From: a virus
DNA length: 64,000 bases
Reading direction: 5' to 3' (one strand)
IMG/VR virus record: IMGVR_UViG_3300042197_001295
Span: 17,108 to 81,107 of that record
Shown: positions 24,337 through 32,854 of the stretch, one piece after another
Layout: every line of letters starts with the position of its first letter
Position numbering within the stretch: position 1 is the first letter of the stretch
Notes under the pieces: generated by a model
The model's input: the letters and a program-made list of their open reading frames with translations, nothing else
Told to the model about the DNA's origin: nothing
Databases searched by the model: none
Made by a program: the position numbers and the translations under genes

Positions 24337-24714
24337 TTAATCTAAATCGTTATCTATTTTAAACCCAGTAGATGATTCTAATGGAGTCGTAATTCCAAAA
24401 GATTTTACTTCAATAATAATAGAATTTGGTTCTCCGCATTTTGGATTTTTACAATTAAACATCATTTCTTCGTTTAATTCTATTACTTGATCGGAATTAC
24501 AAACTTGACATATTGCACTTAAATTTATATTTCTATATGGAATATTTTTATATTCTTCCATGAATTGTTCAGATGTATCTAGAATATTCTCAGTTTCGAT
24601 TTTTAAATTTTCAAAATCTTTTTTTAGAATATCCAATTTGAATAGAGAATATACAATATATGCGATAGACAATATAAAATATATTATAAATAATGTAACG
24701 AGTAATGTTGTCAT
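24337..24714 (-). CDS. Small membrane protein with zinc-ribbon domain
   Basis: A 125-residue protein with an N-terminal transmembrane helix (LLVTLFIIYFILSIAYIVY), a short coiled coil, then C-x-x-C (ICQVCNSD) and C-x-x-x-x-C (FNCKNPKCGE) forming a probable zinc ribbon. The soluble part should face the cytoplasm if the N-terminus is outside. Its start overlaps the end of the FEN nuclease gene by four bases (ATGA-type coupling). Function unknown. Confidence 0.5.
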   Translation of the reverse strand: MTTLLVTLFIIYFILSIAYIVYSLFKLDILKKDFENLKIETENILDTSEQFMEEYKNIPYRNINLSAICQVCNSDQVIELNEEMMFNCKNPKCGEPNSIIIEVKSFGITTPLESSTGFKIDNDLD

Positions 24715-25637
24715 ATTGCTGTGAGGGCATAGAGTATTTCCAATTCGTCTAAATCATTTTTTTTATCGAAAACTTCTTTCCATATAAACGATTTTGATGA
24801 AATATGATTATCTATCTTTAATGAATTACTTAGTCTTGTAAATTCTTTTTGGTCAAATTTATAAGAAATATTTTTCATTTGTTCCAAATAAGACCGCTCT
24901 TCGTCTGGACAATGTATTTTTGTTTTACTTAAATCTATCAATTCTACATTTTTCAAGATTTTTTCTTGATTTTCTATCGATTGTTTCGGGAACCATTCGT
25001 CCCAATTAAAAACGGCATTTTTAGATTTTACTGGACCGTAATCGTCTAGTCCATCGATATTATCGGAAATATCTCCTTTAACAGCTTTGAATTTAATAAA
25101 TTGATCAACATTTTCTAATTTCGTATTAATCATGAAATTTTCATGGTTTACGATTTTCTTTTTCTGGAACAAAAACACAGAAACGTCTTCATTAATAAGT
25201 TGAAGCAAATCTTCGTCTACTGTTAAAACTGTTTTTTTACCCTCTAAAGTTTTACATAAATAATAAATTACATCATCTGCTTCCATGAAGCATGGTTGAA
25301 TAACCGGAATTCCCAGAACTTTACAAAATTCAACAACATGATTTAGTATATCATATACCTGTGCTTTTCTAGCATCGTCTTTTCGATTGCCTTTGTATTC
25401 GGTCAACAAAGTTTTTCTATAATTTGTAGTTTTCCCAGAAGAATCTAATTGTTTGTCTAGAGTAAACCAAACTTTATCTGCATTCAAAGATTTGGAATAG
25501 TCTCTAATTCTTTTTAAGACTCTTATTAAGGAGGAATAGTTTTTTCCATCTTTTCCTAGAATTTCATTTTGGTAATTGGAAAAAACAGTGGAATATGCCA
25601 ATCCATTTCCATCTATAATTAGATTATTATTTTTCAT
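24711..25637 (-). CDS. rnh: 5'-3' exonuclease / RNase H of the FEN family (T4 rnh-like)
   Basis: A 308-residue flap-nuclease-family protein. Metal-binding motifs appear in order: LIIDGNGLAYS, VWFTLDKQ, EYKGNRKD, MEADDVIYYL, LTVDEDLLQLI and VKGDISDNIDGLDDYG, the last being the helix-hairpin-helix region. T4 RNase H removes RNA primers from Okazaki fragments, and this is the expected role. It leads a minus-strand unit with two zinc-ribbon genes and has a TTGACA/TATAAT promoter directly upstream, so it is probably early. Confidence 0.85.
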   Translation of the reverse strand: MKNNNLIIDGNGLAYSTVFSNYQNEILGKDGKNYSSLIRVLKRIRDYSKSLNADKVWFTLDKQLDSSGKTTNYRKTLLTEYKGNRKDDARKAQVYDILNHVVEFCKVLGIPVIQPCFMEADDVIYYLCKTLEGKKTVLTVDEDLLQLINEDVSVFLFQKKKIVNHENFMINTKLENVDQFIKFKAVKGDISDNIDGLDDYGPVKSKNAVFNWDEWFPKQSIENQEKILKNVELIDLSKTKIHCPDEERSYLEQMKNISYKFDQKEFTRLSNSLKIDNHISSKSFIWKEVFDKKNDLDELEILYALTAI

Positions 25638-25643
25638 AGATGT

Positions 25644-25671
25644 ATTATATTCAAAAATCTAATATTGTCAA
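25644..25671 (-). promoter_or_regulatory. Sigma70-type promoter for the FEN nuclease gene
   Basis: TTGACA, 16 bases, TATAAT on the minus strand, both hexamers perfect. The ATG follows about six bases after the -10, leaving almost no leader. Confidence 0.7.
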
Positions 25672-25698
25672 TAAAAAAAATTTAGTATAATTAAATAT

Positions 25699-26451
25699 AT
25701 GACAGAAAAAGACACCGGAGAGGCTCATCATAAAAAAAAGGACAATTGGAGATACGGGAGAAATTTATATTCCGATATTCGAAATTTAACATCTAGAACT
25801 AGTCAATTAGATATTGAAAAAAGTATTGACATTTTAATTGAGAAAACATTATTAGTTAAAAAACCCGGCCAAATAAAACAAATATATACAGCATGGGATA
25901 CTGTTTCTAATGATAATAGAATTAAGCCGTATTTAGAACAAAAATATCCAGAAATATTAAAAAGACCAGCATCAAGTGCTTCAACAGATACCGTAAATTC
26001 AAAAAATATTCCAGCAAAAATAAGAGGACAAGCTGGAGTTGTTAAAGAAGTTTCAACTAAACAAAAAAAACAATTTAATAATAAATGGTTTGAAGTTACT
26101 TTAAATAATTTATCTACTGCTGGTTCTATAATGGAATTAATGAATATGTCAGATGCAGACTGGGACGGTTCTTGTGCCCAACTAGGACTAGAAGTTGCAC
26201 ACGGTTTATTTGGAAAAAAAGATGTAAATGGTGTTGGTTTATGGGATTCGTTTAAAGAATTATTTAAAAAAGACGAAGAACAAGAAAATCAACAAAAACC
26301 TTTAACAAAACAATCGAGATCAGAAGAAGGAACAGAGGTAGTGTATGAAAATGTTAATAGTGAAGTTGTGATGATTGCTACCTCGAACGGGACACTCATG
26401 GGAAAAACAGTATCAGAAGCAGAAAAGAGTAGTAGTTCTGAATTAATCTGA
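25699..26451 (+). CDS. Hypothetical protein before the hub gene
   Basis: This 250-residue soluble protein has a basic His/Lys-rich N-terminus, a helical middle (IDILIEKTLLVKKPGQIKQI) and a low-complexity C-terminus rich in Ser and Glu. It lies 58 bases before the gp5-like hub gene and is probably transcribed with it, so a baseplate or tail assembly role is possible. No domain recognised. Confidence 0.5.
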   Translation: MTEKDTGEAHHKKKDNWRYGRNLYSDIRNLTSRTSQLDIEKSIDILIEKTLLVKKPGQIKQIYTAWDTVSNDNRIKPYLEQKYPEILKRPASSASTDTVNSKNIPAKIRGQAGVVKEVSTKQKKQFNNKWFEVTLNNLSTAGSIMELMNMSDADWDGSCAQLGLEVAHGLFGKKDVNGVGLWDSFKELFKKDEEQENQQKPLTKQSRSEEGTEVVYENVNSEVVMIATSNGTLMGKTVSEAEKSSSSELI

Positions 26452-26509
26452 AATTGAATGCTCCAAGTGATAATCCAACATTTGAACCATCTAATGAACA
26501 ATAAACAAT

Positions 26510-29500
26510 ATGAAATCTAATAAAAAATGGCCATGTATAGGAAGAGTTATACAAGCTAACTTAAACGGAACGGTAAATGTTGCAATTCCCGGTTGGAACA
26601 TGGGAAATGGTCCTGAAGAAACTGCTTTGTTTTATTCTGAATGGACAACAGATCCAAGAACCATGAAAGCTTGGCAAGATATAATTGCTACCGGAAATTC
26701 GCTTGCATTTGTTATGTCTCCTTTAAACGGAGGGGCAGGACCATCATATTATGGAACATCTGGTGGTGGTTATAGTGCCGATCCTAATAGTGATTATAGA
26801 GCACGGAACGGAGGAGACCCATTTTCTAATACAAATGGCGATCCCGGAATGCCAACAGATGCTAATGGTAATATATTAATAGAAGATTTTTATGCGGCAG
26901 CATTACAAAAAATTCAAAATTCTTCATTAAATGGGTTTTCGCCAGAAGATGGTGGAAATTACGGTATAAACGGAACTCCACAATCATGGGCATCTTTTAT
27001 GACAAGAATGGCATGGGCGGAATCTGGTACCACTATCGGAAATAAAGGATATGTTAGACCGTACATTGTTGGTGATGAGGGTAGATCTTATGGTGTTTTA
27101 CAATTTGGTATAGGCCAAGGAAACACTGGAATAACACCACAAAATTGGAGAAACGCCCCTAGCCAAATTGATGCTTTTATACGATTTACAGAATCATGGG
27201 TTAAAAATGATAGTAAGTATATAAATCCTCCTTTTCCAGTTAAAGCAAAACGATATAAAGGTTGGGGAGGACTTGGATCGACATTTGGGCCGATACGAAC
27301 AAATGTCGTAAATACAAAACCGTTACCTCCAAACTACAAACAAAGAGGAGAATATGCAGATGTAGTAGCACAAAGTACAGAAAATAATAGAAAGTCTAGA
27401 CTTACATATGACAATAATCAAACGGAAACAGAAAAATATTTTTCTGATTTGGCTAACAATAAGGCCTCTTGCAACGAAAGTAATTGTGGAGAAGCAATAG
27501 GAGAACAGTTTTTCATAAAACCGGGAGACGTTTATAGTCATAATAAAATATACGATGCTAAATTTGATACTTCTAGCGACACTAGAGCTTCGTCTTCATA
27601 TGATGAAACACGATTAAAAAAATTACTGGATGGTTCAGATCAATTTATAATTTTTAGAAGAACATTAGAAAATTCTAATGATCACGGAGTATTTAAAACC
27701 GGAAGAGTTATATCAAGCGGAACTTTTGACGGAAAACCTTGGGTAAAGATAAGAGCAGTTGGTGCCTATCAAGGAAATGGTAAACTTTATACTTCGCGAG
27801 ACAGAGTATTAACAACAGCAAGAGGATATGGGGGTCAAAGTGTTCCGGGTGTAGGCAATGTATATACTCTTGAAAGAGTTCATAATTTCTCAGATATAAA
27901 ACCAAATAGATTAAACTATCCGAATACTTATAGCGCAAAAGCAGAACCGTCAATAGAAAGTGCCAATTCAACTTCTAATTCTTCCGGTCCAACCCCAATG
28001 TCACCAAACTTTGCGGCGCATGTTGAACATTTCCCGGCAGCAAATGGATCATTTTCCCTTCCTTCGTTGGGGTCATATGTTATTTTAAATTTATTAGACG
28101 GTATGACAATTCCTATAGTCATGGGATATTTCATGGGAGCAGCAGAATCTACAAATGTTCTTGGAAGTTTTCCAGTAAATGAAACAGATGGAACTCCAGC
28201 AGGTGTTGCTGTGGAATCAAATCAATTAGCAAATGATAATTTATTTGCTTCGCCCGCATTCAATACAAATGTTCTTGGAAGTTTTCTAGTAAATGAAACA
28301 GATGGAACTTCAGCAGGTGTTGCTTCGGAATCAAATCAATTAGCAAATAATACTTTATTTGCTCCGCCCGAATTCTATACAAATGAAGCGCTGTATACGA
28401 GTGCAACGAGTTCTTTTTCTGATTATCTTGTAATAGATTATAATCAACGGAACGTAGGTACTACCAACGGAAACCATATATTATATAATACGCTAAAAGG
28501 TTTTTTTTCTTTCAGTGGCATAACAGGAGAAGAAAAAATGATTTTGAAAGGTGCGCTCCAAAATATTCTAAGATTAGATAACGATGGATGGCAGCAATAT
28601 GCTCAAAATTATTTTTCTAGAGTTCCCGGTCTTGCAAATAGCACATTCGGAACAATATATGAAAATATAAAAAACTCAAAAAATACTAGTAACGAAGGAT
28701 TTTCTACAAACGAATCTTCTAACAGAATAGCACATATTGCACAACAAACAATGTTAGATATTTATGCACAGGCACATCAAATTGCTTCTCAATTTGATAT
28801 TAATCGTTTAAATGGGCAACATCCAGATTGTCCAGTATGTAAAAAAGGAACATATCAAAGTGAATCTTTTACTTCTGTGGGAGGAATTTCTTCGTTCCCG
28901 CCTCAAGCAAGTTCTTCTGGAGAAGTGAATAGTGGTCTTATTAACAGCGTAATAAAATTTGGATACAAAATCTTTAAACCAGATACCGCAGGATGTTATA
29001 CTTGTAGAGGTACTGGACGTTCTCCTGCATCCGAAGGCGGAAGATACCCTAATATGGTATCTCAAAAACAAAAAGATATGGAAAAAATTTATGAAGACAA
29101 TAAAGAAATTTTAAAACAAATGAGAGATACAATTAATAACAGTGGGGGACATGGAAATTATGCACATGCTGGAAATATATATATTGGATCAGGACTTGCT
29201 TCTTTTGATTTTGATTTCCCCTCGTTTAGAGTTGACGAAGTAGGTAAATTATCTGTTGTGGGTTTAACTTCAGGAATAAATGGATTAAATCCGAATGCTA
29301 TTGCTGTTCCTTTAGTAGAACCTGTTGAGGTTCCTGATCCGGGCTTCGGAAATGTAAGTATAGTTGGTAATAGAAGCATTTCTATTAATTCTGGATCTGG
29401 CGGATTCAATTTATCTACAACTGGAAACGTAAATCAAATCGGAGCAATTTACAAAGCAGATTATGTGTCTGCTTCTTTTACTGGAAAAAAGGGAATTATG

Positions 29501-30232
29501 GTAGATGGGGGGTCTGGCGGAACTATTATTAGAGGTGATAATATAAAATTAAGCCCTTCTGATAATGGTAAAATTGGTGGTAAACATGTTATGATAGATG
29601 GACATGCGTCTGTAAATGACAATTTACTTGTTGCTGGAGGGGCAGCAATCAACGGAAATTTATCAGTTCAGTCAATGACCATGCCCGGAAAAGTAGCAAT
29701 GACAGAATATGAATATGATCCAACTAATCCAAAAGAAGCAAATCCAACCAGAGGTGTAATAAATGGAATGGTTCAATCCCCATTAGCTACTGGTTTTATA
29801 AAAATATATAATACGCCAGAAGCTGCTGTTGCTGGCAAACCAACGGGGGCACCATTAGTAATTATGGAAGGAGCAGAATATTATTTTCGCATAGAAGAAG
29901 CAAGAATGAAAATAGAACCAGTTGGAGGAGAAACTGAAGGAGATTATCCCGTTATTATGCAACCACACGCACATCCAATGATTGTTCCTAATATCGATAT
30001 TGTTAAAGGACCAAGAAAAGTTCCGGTTCTTTTGGCAGATGGAAGTTATAAAGAAACAGAATTAAGCCCAACTCAAGCAGTTTATGCTGCTGGCATGGTC
30101 GATTCTAATAACGGAAGACTTGTTGCATATTCAACTCCCAGTTCACTATTGCCATATTCACTACATCAAAAAACATCAGGAGACGAAAAATTTGATACTA
30201 CTGGTGGACCATCTTTTAGCGTTGCAGTATAA
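26510..30232 (+). CDS. Large baseplate hub/spike protein (T4 gp5-like) with lysozyme-like domain
   Basis: This 1240-residue protein starts with an OB-fold-like strand set (IGRVIQANLNGTVNVAIPGW). Residues about 160-215 (MAWAESGTTIGNKG, then EGRSYGVLQFGIGQGNTG) resemble a lytic-transglycosylase/lysozyme site with catalytic Glu. Around 515-545, GSFSLPSLGSYVILNLLDGM resembles the gp5/VgrG OB fold. Two Cys clusters (HPDCPVCKKG, GCYTCRGTGR) near 770-830 look like a DnaJ-type zinc site. Gly/Ser/Ile-rich repeats from about 940 to 1060 suggest a beta-helical spike. A 38-residue tandem duplication lies near residue 550-625. It should puncture the cell envelope at infection. Confidence 0.65.
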   Translation: MKSNKKWPCIGRVIQANLNGTVNVAIPGWNMGNGPEETALFYSEWTTDPRTMKAWQDIIATGNSLAFVMSPLNGGAGPSYYGTSGGGYSADPNSDYRARNGGDPFSNTNGDPGMPTDANGNILIEDFYAAALQKIQNSSLNGFSPEDGGNYGINGTPQSWASFMTRMAWAESGTTIGNKGYVRPYIVGDEGRSYGVLQFGIGQGNTGITPQNWRNAPSQIDAFIRFTESWVKNDSKYINPPFPVKAKRYKGWGGLGSTFGPIRTNVVNTKPLPPNYKQRGEYADVVAQSTENNRKSRLTYDNNQTETEKYFSDLANNKASCNESNCGEAIGEQFFIKPGDVYSHNKIYDAKFDTSSDTRASSSYDETRLKKLLDGSDQFIIFRRTLENSNDHGVFKTGRVISSGTFDGKPWVKIRAVGAYQGNGKLYTSRDRVLTTARGYGGQSVPGVGNVYTLERVHNFSDIKPNRLNYPNTYSAKAEPSIESANSTSNSSGPTPMSPNFAAHVEHFPAANGSFSLPSLGSYVILNLLDGMTIPIVMGYFMGAAESTNVLGSFPVNETDGTPAGVAVESNQLANDNLFASPAFNTNVLGSFLVNETDGTSAGVASESNQLANNTLFAPPEFYTNEALYTSATSSFSDYLVIDYNQRNVGTTNGNHILYNTLKGFFSFSGITGEEKMILKGALQNILRLDNDGWQQYAQNYFSRVPGLANSTFGTIYENIKNSKNTSNEGFSTNESSNRIAHIAQQTMLDIYAQAHQIASQFDINRLNGQHPDCPVCKKGTYQSESFTSVGGISSFPPQASSSGEVNSGLINSVIKFGYKIFKPDTAGCYTCRGTGRSPASEGGRYPNMVSQKQKDMEKIYEDNKEILKQMRDTINNSGGHGNYAHAGNIYIGSGLASFDFDFPSFRVDEVGKLSVVGLTSGINGLNPNAIAVPLVEPVEVPDPGFGNVSIVGNRSISINSGSGGFNLSTTGNVNQIGAIYKADYVSASFTGKKGIMVDGGSGGTIIRGDNIKLSPSDNGKIGGKHVMIDGHASVNDNLLVAGGAAINGNLSVQSMTMPGKVAMTEYEYDPTNPKEANPTRGVINGMVQSPLATGFIKIYNTPEAAVAGKPTGAPLVIMEGAEYYFRIEEARMKIEPVGGETEGDYPVIMQPHAHPMIVPNIDIVKGPRKVPVLLADGSYKETELSPTQAVYAAGMVDSNNGRLVAYSTPSSLLPYSLHQKTSGDEKFDTTGGPSFSVAV
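28151..28378 (+). repeat. 114-base tandem duplication inside the hub gene
   Basis: Two adjacent 114-base units encode 38-residue repeats (NVLGSF, VNETDGT, AGVA, ESNQLAN, LFA in both). They differ at roughly a tenth of positions. The frame is kept, so the protein gains one extra unit. Confidence 0.85.
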
Positions 30233-30235
30233 ATA
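30228..30235 (+). promoter_or_regulatory. Late-promoter-like box TATAAATA overlapping the hub stop codon
   Basis: An exact TATAAATA that includes the TAA stop of the hub gene, 11 bases before the next ATG. Confidence 0.45.
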
Positions 30236-30246
30236 AAATTATCAAT

Positions 30247-31200
30247 ATGGGATGTGTTCCAACAATAAATATAAATTTAAACTTACCTTTTCTTTCTATT
30301 CCAAAAGCTATATTATCTATTCTTGGAAAAATTTATGGGTTTGTTAATGGAATTATAAATTTTGCACAAAATTTTATAAAAAGTATAGTAGGAATTTTAA
30401 AAAGCATTGTTGATAAATTTAAAGAAGCATTAAAAAATATTAAAAATTTAATTCCTAATTTGATTAAATCTTTGAAAAGTATTTTTAATCTTAAAAATAT
30501 AAAAGTTAAACTTAATATTTTTTTAGGATCTTGTGATGTATTGGGAGCATTAAACTCAAAAGTTAAAGATTTTTTAAATAAATATGCAATAACATCTTTT
30601 AGAGATTTTGTTTCTAAATTGGGTTTATCCGATTTTTCCAAAATAGTAAACAGTATTCTTAACGTAGATGTTATATTACAAAATAAGTTAAATGAATTAT
30701 TAAGAAATCTAGAATCTTTTGCTCGTATACCCGGAATTCCGGGTATAGCAAGTGTTACGTTTGAATGTGTTGGACTACAACCAACATTAGGTTCTGGATA
30801 TTATCAAGACTGGTTATCTATTGCCGGAATGGAAATGCCGCAATTAAAATTACCAGAATGTAGAGATGATTCTGTTCCTTGTAGTTTTCCTGATAAATTA
30901 AAAGATGATTTAGCAAATAAAAAAAGACAAGATCTAGTAGACGATATTAATAAAAAAGTAGATTTAGGAATTTTGCCGGATTCGCCTTTTTTAAAAACTG
31001 TTAAAAATTATTTTTACAGTAGATATAATCTACAAAGAAAGAAATATAGAACAGACGAAAATGGATTTATTATAGAAGGTGTAGACGATATTAATATATC
31101 TAATGTTTCAAATGTTCAACTATCAGCAAAACCAATCGTCAGTGCTTCTACAAGTTCTATGTATGTTTCTGGTGATTTGACGTTTGATGGAAAATGTTAA
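30247..31200 (+). CDS. Probable baseplate-associated structural protein
   Basis: A 317-residue protein whose first 110 residues form repeated amphipathic helices rich in Ile, Lys and Leu (IKSIVGILKSIVDKFKEALK and following). The middle contains RIPGIPGIASVTFECVGLQP and a Cys-containing segment, and the end has a short beta-rich tail (SASTSSMYVSGDLTF) like that of hub and spike proteins. It follows the hub gene with its own TATAAATA box. The helices could be membrane-active or oligomerising. Family not recognised. A 22-base perfect palindrome encodes the IPGIPG segment. Confidence 0.5.
   Translation: MGCVPTININLNLPFLSIPKAILSILGKIYGFVNGIINFAQNFIKSIVGILKSIVDKFKEALKNIKNLIPNLIKSLKSIFNLKNIKVKLNIFLGSCDVLGALNSKVKDFLNKYAITSFRDFVSKLGLSDFSKIVNSILNVDVILQNKLNELLRNLESFARIPGIPGIASVTFECVGLQPTLGSGYYQDWLSIAGMEMPQLKLPECRDDSVPCSFPDKLKDDLANKKRQDLVDDINKKVDLGILPDSPFLKTVKNYFYSRYNLQRKKYRTDENGFIIEGVDDINISNVSNVQLSAKPIVSASTSSMYVSGDLTFDGKC
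30726..30747. repeat. Perfect 22-base palindrome in a coding region
   Basis: TATACCCGGAA followed by its exact reverse complement TTCCGGGTATA, with no loop. It encodes the IPGIPG segment of the structural protein downstream of the hub gene. Confidence 0.8.
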
Positions 31201-31442
31201 TTCCAAAAGTAATTTGTTGCAATAATTCCTTCTACGATTTTTAGAAAATCGAATGGATTGCCAATAATTCCAGAATAATCTGCTCTGATTTTTTCTAAAT
31301 CATCAGAAATATCTGCCAAAATTTCTGGACGACATTGAATATTATAATCCGTATCTAAATCTTCGCTTAAAGCCTTGAGTTCTTTTTCGTTTAAAGAAAG
31401 ACAAAATGCACTGTAGTTTTCATTATTATTTTCCATATCCAT
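31197..31442 (-). CDS. Hypothetical small acidic protein
   Basis: An 81-residue acidic protein (for example KELKALSEDLDTDYNIQCRP) with no known domain. Its stop overlaps the stop of the convergent structural gene by four bases. A TTGACA/TACCAT promoter precedes it, so it is likely an early gene inserted in the tail region. Confidence 0.5.
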   Translation of the reverse strand: MDMENNNENYSAFCLSLNEKELKALSEDLDTDYNIQCRPEILADISDDLEKIRADYSGIIGNPFDFLKIVEGIIATNYFWN

Positions 31443-31450
31443 ATAATCAT

Positions 31451-31479
31451 ATGGTAATATAATGTTGTTGGAATGTCAA
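31451..31479 (-). promoter_or_regulatory. Sigma70-type promoter
   Basis: TTGACA, 17 bases, TACCAT on the minus strand, eight bases before the ATG of the 81-residue protein. It partly overlaps the 3' end of the lipoprotein gene. Confidence 0.5.
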
Positions 31480-31691
31480 TGTTTTTTTGTTGTTTCTTTA
31501 TATTTTTTTATTCGATCTATATAAATTTTTCTTTGTTCTGATAATTTTACATATTCATCAGAAACTAGATAATTTATTCCAATTCTTGCAATAAATGGAT
31601 CTTTTGTTATTTCTTGCCAAGTTGGTTCTGGGGGAAGATTTGTTACACAACCGCTCAAAAATAAACACAATAAAATAATACTATTTTTCAT
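31476..31691 (-). CDS. Small lipoprotein, probable outer-membrane spanin
   Basis: A 71-residue protein with a lipoprotein signal (MKNSIILLCLFLSGC, lipobox L-S-G-C), followed by a Pro-containing linker (NLPPEPTW) and a short helical tail. Its start overlaps the end of the preceding short membrane protein by 11 bases, the overlapping arrangement typical of Rz/Rz1 spanin pairs, which fuse inner and outer membranes at the end of lysis. If correct, the host is Gram-negative. Length and context are the main support. Confidence 0.45.
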   Translation of the reverse strand: MKNSIILLCLFLSGCVTNLPPEPTWQEITKDPFIARIGINYLVSDEYVKLSEQRKIYIDRIKKYKETTKKH

Positions 31692-31884
31692 TATTATATA
31701 ATTTATTTAATTCATCTAGATTTCCGTCATCTATAAACTTGTCAATTTCTTTTTTCTTTTTCTTTATTGCTTCTATTTCTTTAAAATCGGATATTCCTTT
31801 TTTAATACTTTCCGTGAGATTTAAAACTAATCTAATCAATGTTATTAACATTGATATAAATTTAATTAAATTTATAATATTCAT
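31681..31884 (-). CDS. Small membrane protein, probable inner-membrane spanin
   Basis: A 67-residue protein from the ATG that follows a TATAAATA box by five bases; a longer frame would begin before the box. It has an N-terminal hydrophobic helix (IINLIKFISMLITLIRLVL) and a charged helical periplasm-type domain (FKEIEAIKKKKKEIDKFIDD). It overlaps the lipoprotein gene. It fits an i-spanin but is short for one; a holin or unrelated membrane protein is possible. Confidence 0.4.
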   Translation of the reverse strand: MNIINLIKFISMLITLIRLVLNLTESIKKGISDFKEIEAIKKKKKEIDKFIDDGNLDELNKLYNNEK

Positions 31885-31889
31885 AATAT

Positions 31890-31897
31890 TATTTATA
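31890..31897 (-). promoter_or_regulatory. Late-promoter-like box TATAAATA
   Basis: An exact TATAAATA on the minus strand, five bases before the ATG of the small membrane protein; divergent from the metzincin box. Confidence 0.5.
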
Positions 31898-31907
31898 TTA
31901 AAAACTC

Positions 31908-31915
31908 TATAAATA
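31908..31915 (+). promoter_or_regulatory. Late-promoter-like box TATAAATA
   Basis: An exact TATAAATA six bases before the ATG of the metzincin-like gene. Confidence 0.5.
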
Positions 31916-31921
31916 TAATTA

Positions 31922-32821
31922 ATGAACAAAAAAGATAAAAATAAAAAATGTTTATCTCCAACTAGTTTTAGTGATTTTACAGGAGATTCTGTTGTTTCAA
32001 AAAATAAAATTTGGGATAAAAACAAAATTTTAAAAGTTGGTTTTTTAAACGGAACAGATTTACAAAAACAAAAAGTTCAAAAAACAATTGAAGAAAAATT
32101 AATTCCATTTATTTCTTTAAAGTTTGAATGGAACACGAATGTACACCAATCTGAAATACGAATAGGTTTTGATAAAAACGAAGGGGCATGGTCATATGTC
32201 GGTATTGAAAATTTAAATATAGAATCTCCTAGAAAAACCATGAATTTAGAATGGCAAGACGAATCTGTTATACTTCATGAATTTATGCACTCTATTGGAT
32301 TTGAACATGAAATGGGCAATCCTTTAGGAAAACCAATACAATGGAACAAAGAAAAAGTTTACGAAGATATGGCAAAACCTCCTAACAATTGGGATAGAGA
32401 AAGAGTAGATTCAAATATATTTATTAGATTAGATCCTGATAATATTTCAGGAACGGATTTTGATAAAGATAGTATTATGTTATATCCAGTTCCTGCTGAA
32501 TGGACATTGGATGGTTTTTATTCAATGCATAACAAAGAATTATCCGAATTGGATAAGAAAAAACTACAAGAAACATATCCAAAAGAAAACCAATCTTTAC
32601 CGGTGTATAATTTATTTACAGGACAAAATGTTATTGTTGCTTCTGATGATCAAACTTCTATGAAAAATATTTTAAGAAGCGTATTTCCTAATAAAATTTA
32701 TGTTCAAAGATTGTGGACAAGTAATCTCATTAGTTTAGCAAATACGCTAGGTGGATCTTTTGATCAACAAACTCCAAAACATGTTTTATATTCTTTCATA
32801 TATGACAAATTAGAAATTTAA
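31922..32821 (+). CDS. Metzincin-type zinc metalloprotease
   Basis: This 299-residue protein has HEFMHSIGFEHE near residue 118, matching the metzincin zinc signature H-E-x-x-H-x-x-G-x-x-H, and a Met-turn in DSIMLYP about 60 residues later. The segment before it (LKVGFLNGTDLQKQKVQKTI, then SEIRIGFDKNEGAWSYVG) matches the N-terminal subdomain of astacin/matrixin-like enzymes. There is no signal peptide. It lies between hub and sheath genes with a late-type box, suggesting a virion component that could degrade a protein surface layer or process tail proteins. The C-terminal 80 residues are unrecognised. Confidence 0.75.
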   Translation: MNKKDKNKKCLSPTSFSDFTGDSVVSKNKIWDKNKILKVGFLNGTDLQKQKVQKTIEEKLIPFISLKFEWNTNVHQSEIRIGFDKNEGAWSYVGIENLNIESPRKTMNLEWQDESVILHEFMHSIGFEHEMGNPLGKPIQWNKEKVYEDMAKPPNNWDRERVDSNIFIRLDPDNISGTDFDKDSIMLYPVPAEWTLDGFYSMHNKELSELDKKKLQETYPKENQSLPVYNLFTGQNVIVASDDQTSMKNILRSVFPNKIYVQRLWTSNLISLANTLGGSFDQQTPKHVLYSFIYDKLEI

Positions 32822-32845
32822 TTTTTTGTCTTTGAAAACATAAGT

Positions 32846-32853
32846 AATAAATA
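32846..32853 (+). promoter_or_regulatory. AATAAATA box one base before the sheath start codon
   Basis: AATAAATA ends one base before the sheath ATG. If it were a promoter, transcription would begin inside the gene, so here it is more likely a translation-related A/U-rich element or a coincidence. The sheath may be transcribed from the metzincin box. Confidence 0.25.
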
Positions 32854-32854
32854 T

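Noticed and set aside
32846-32853. Promoter directly before the sheath gene
   Set aside because: The box ends one base before the ATG, so transcription would start inside the coding sequence; it is listed only as a low-confidence element.
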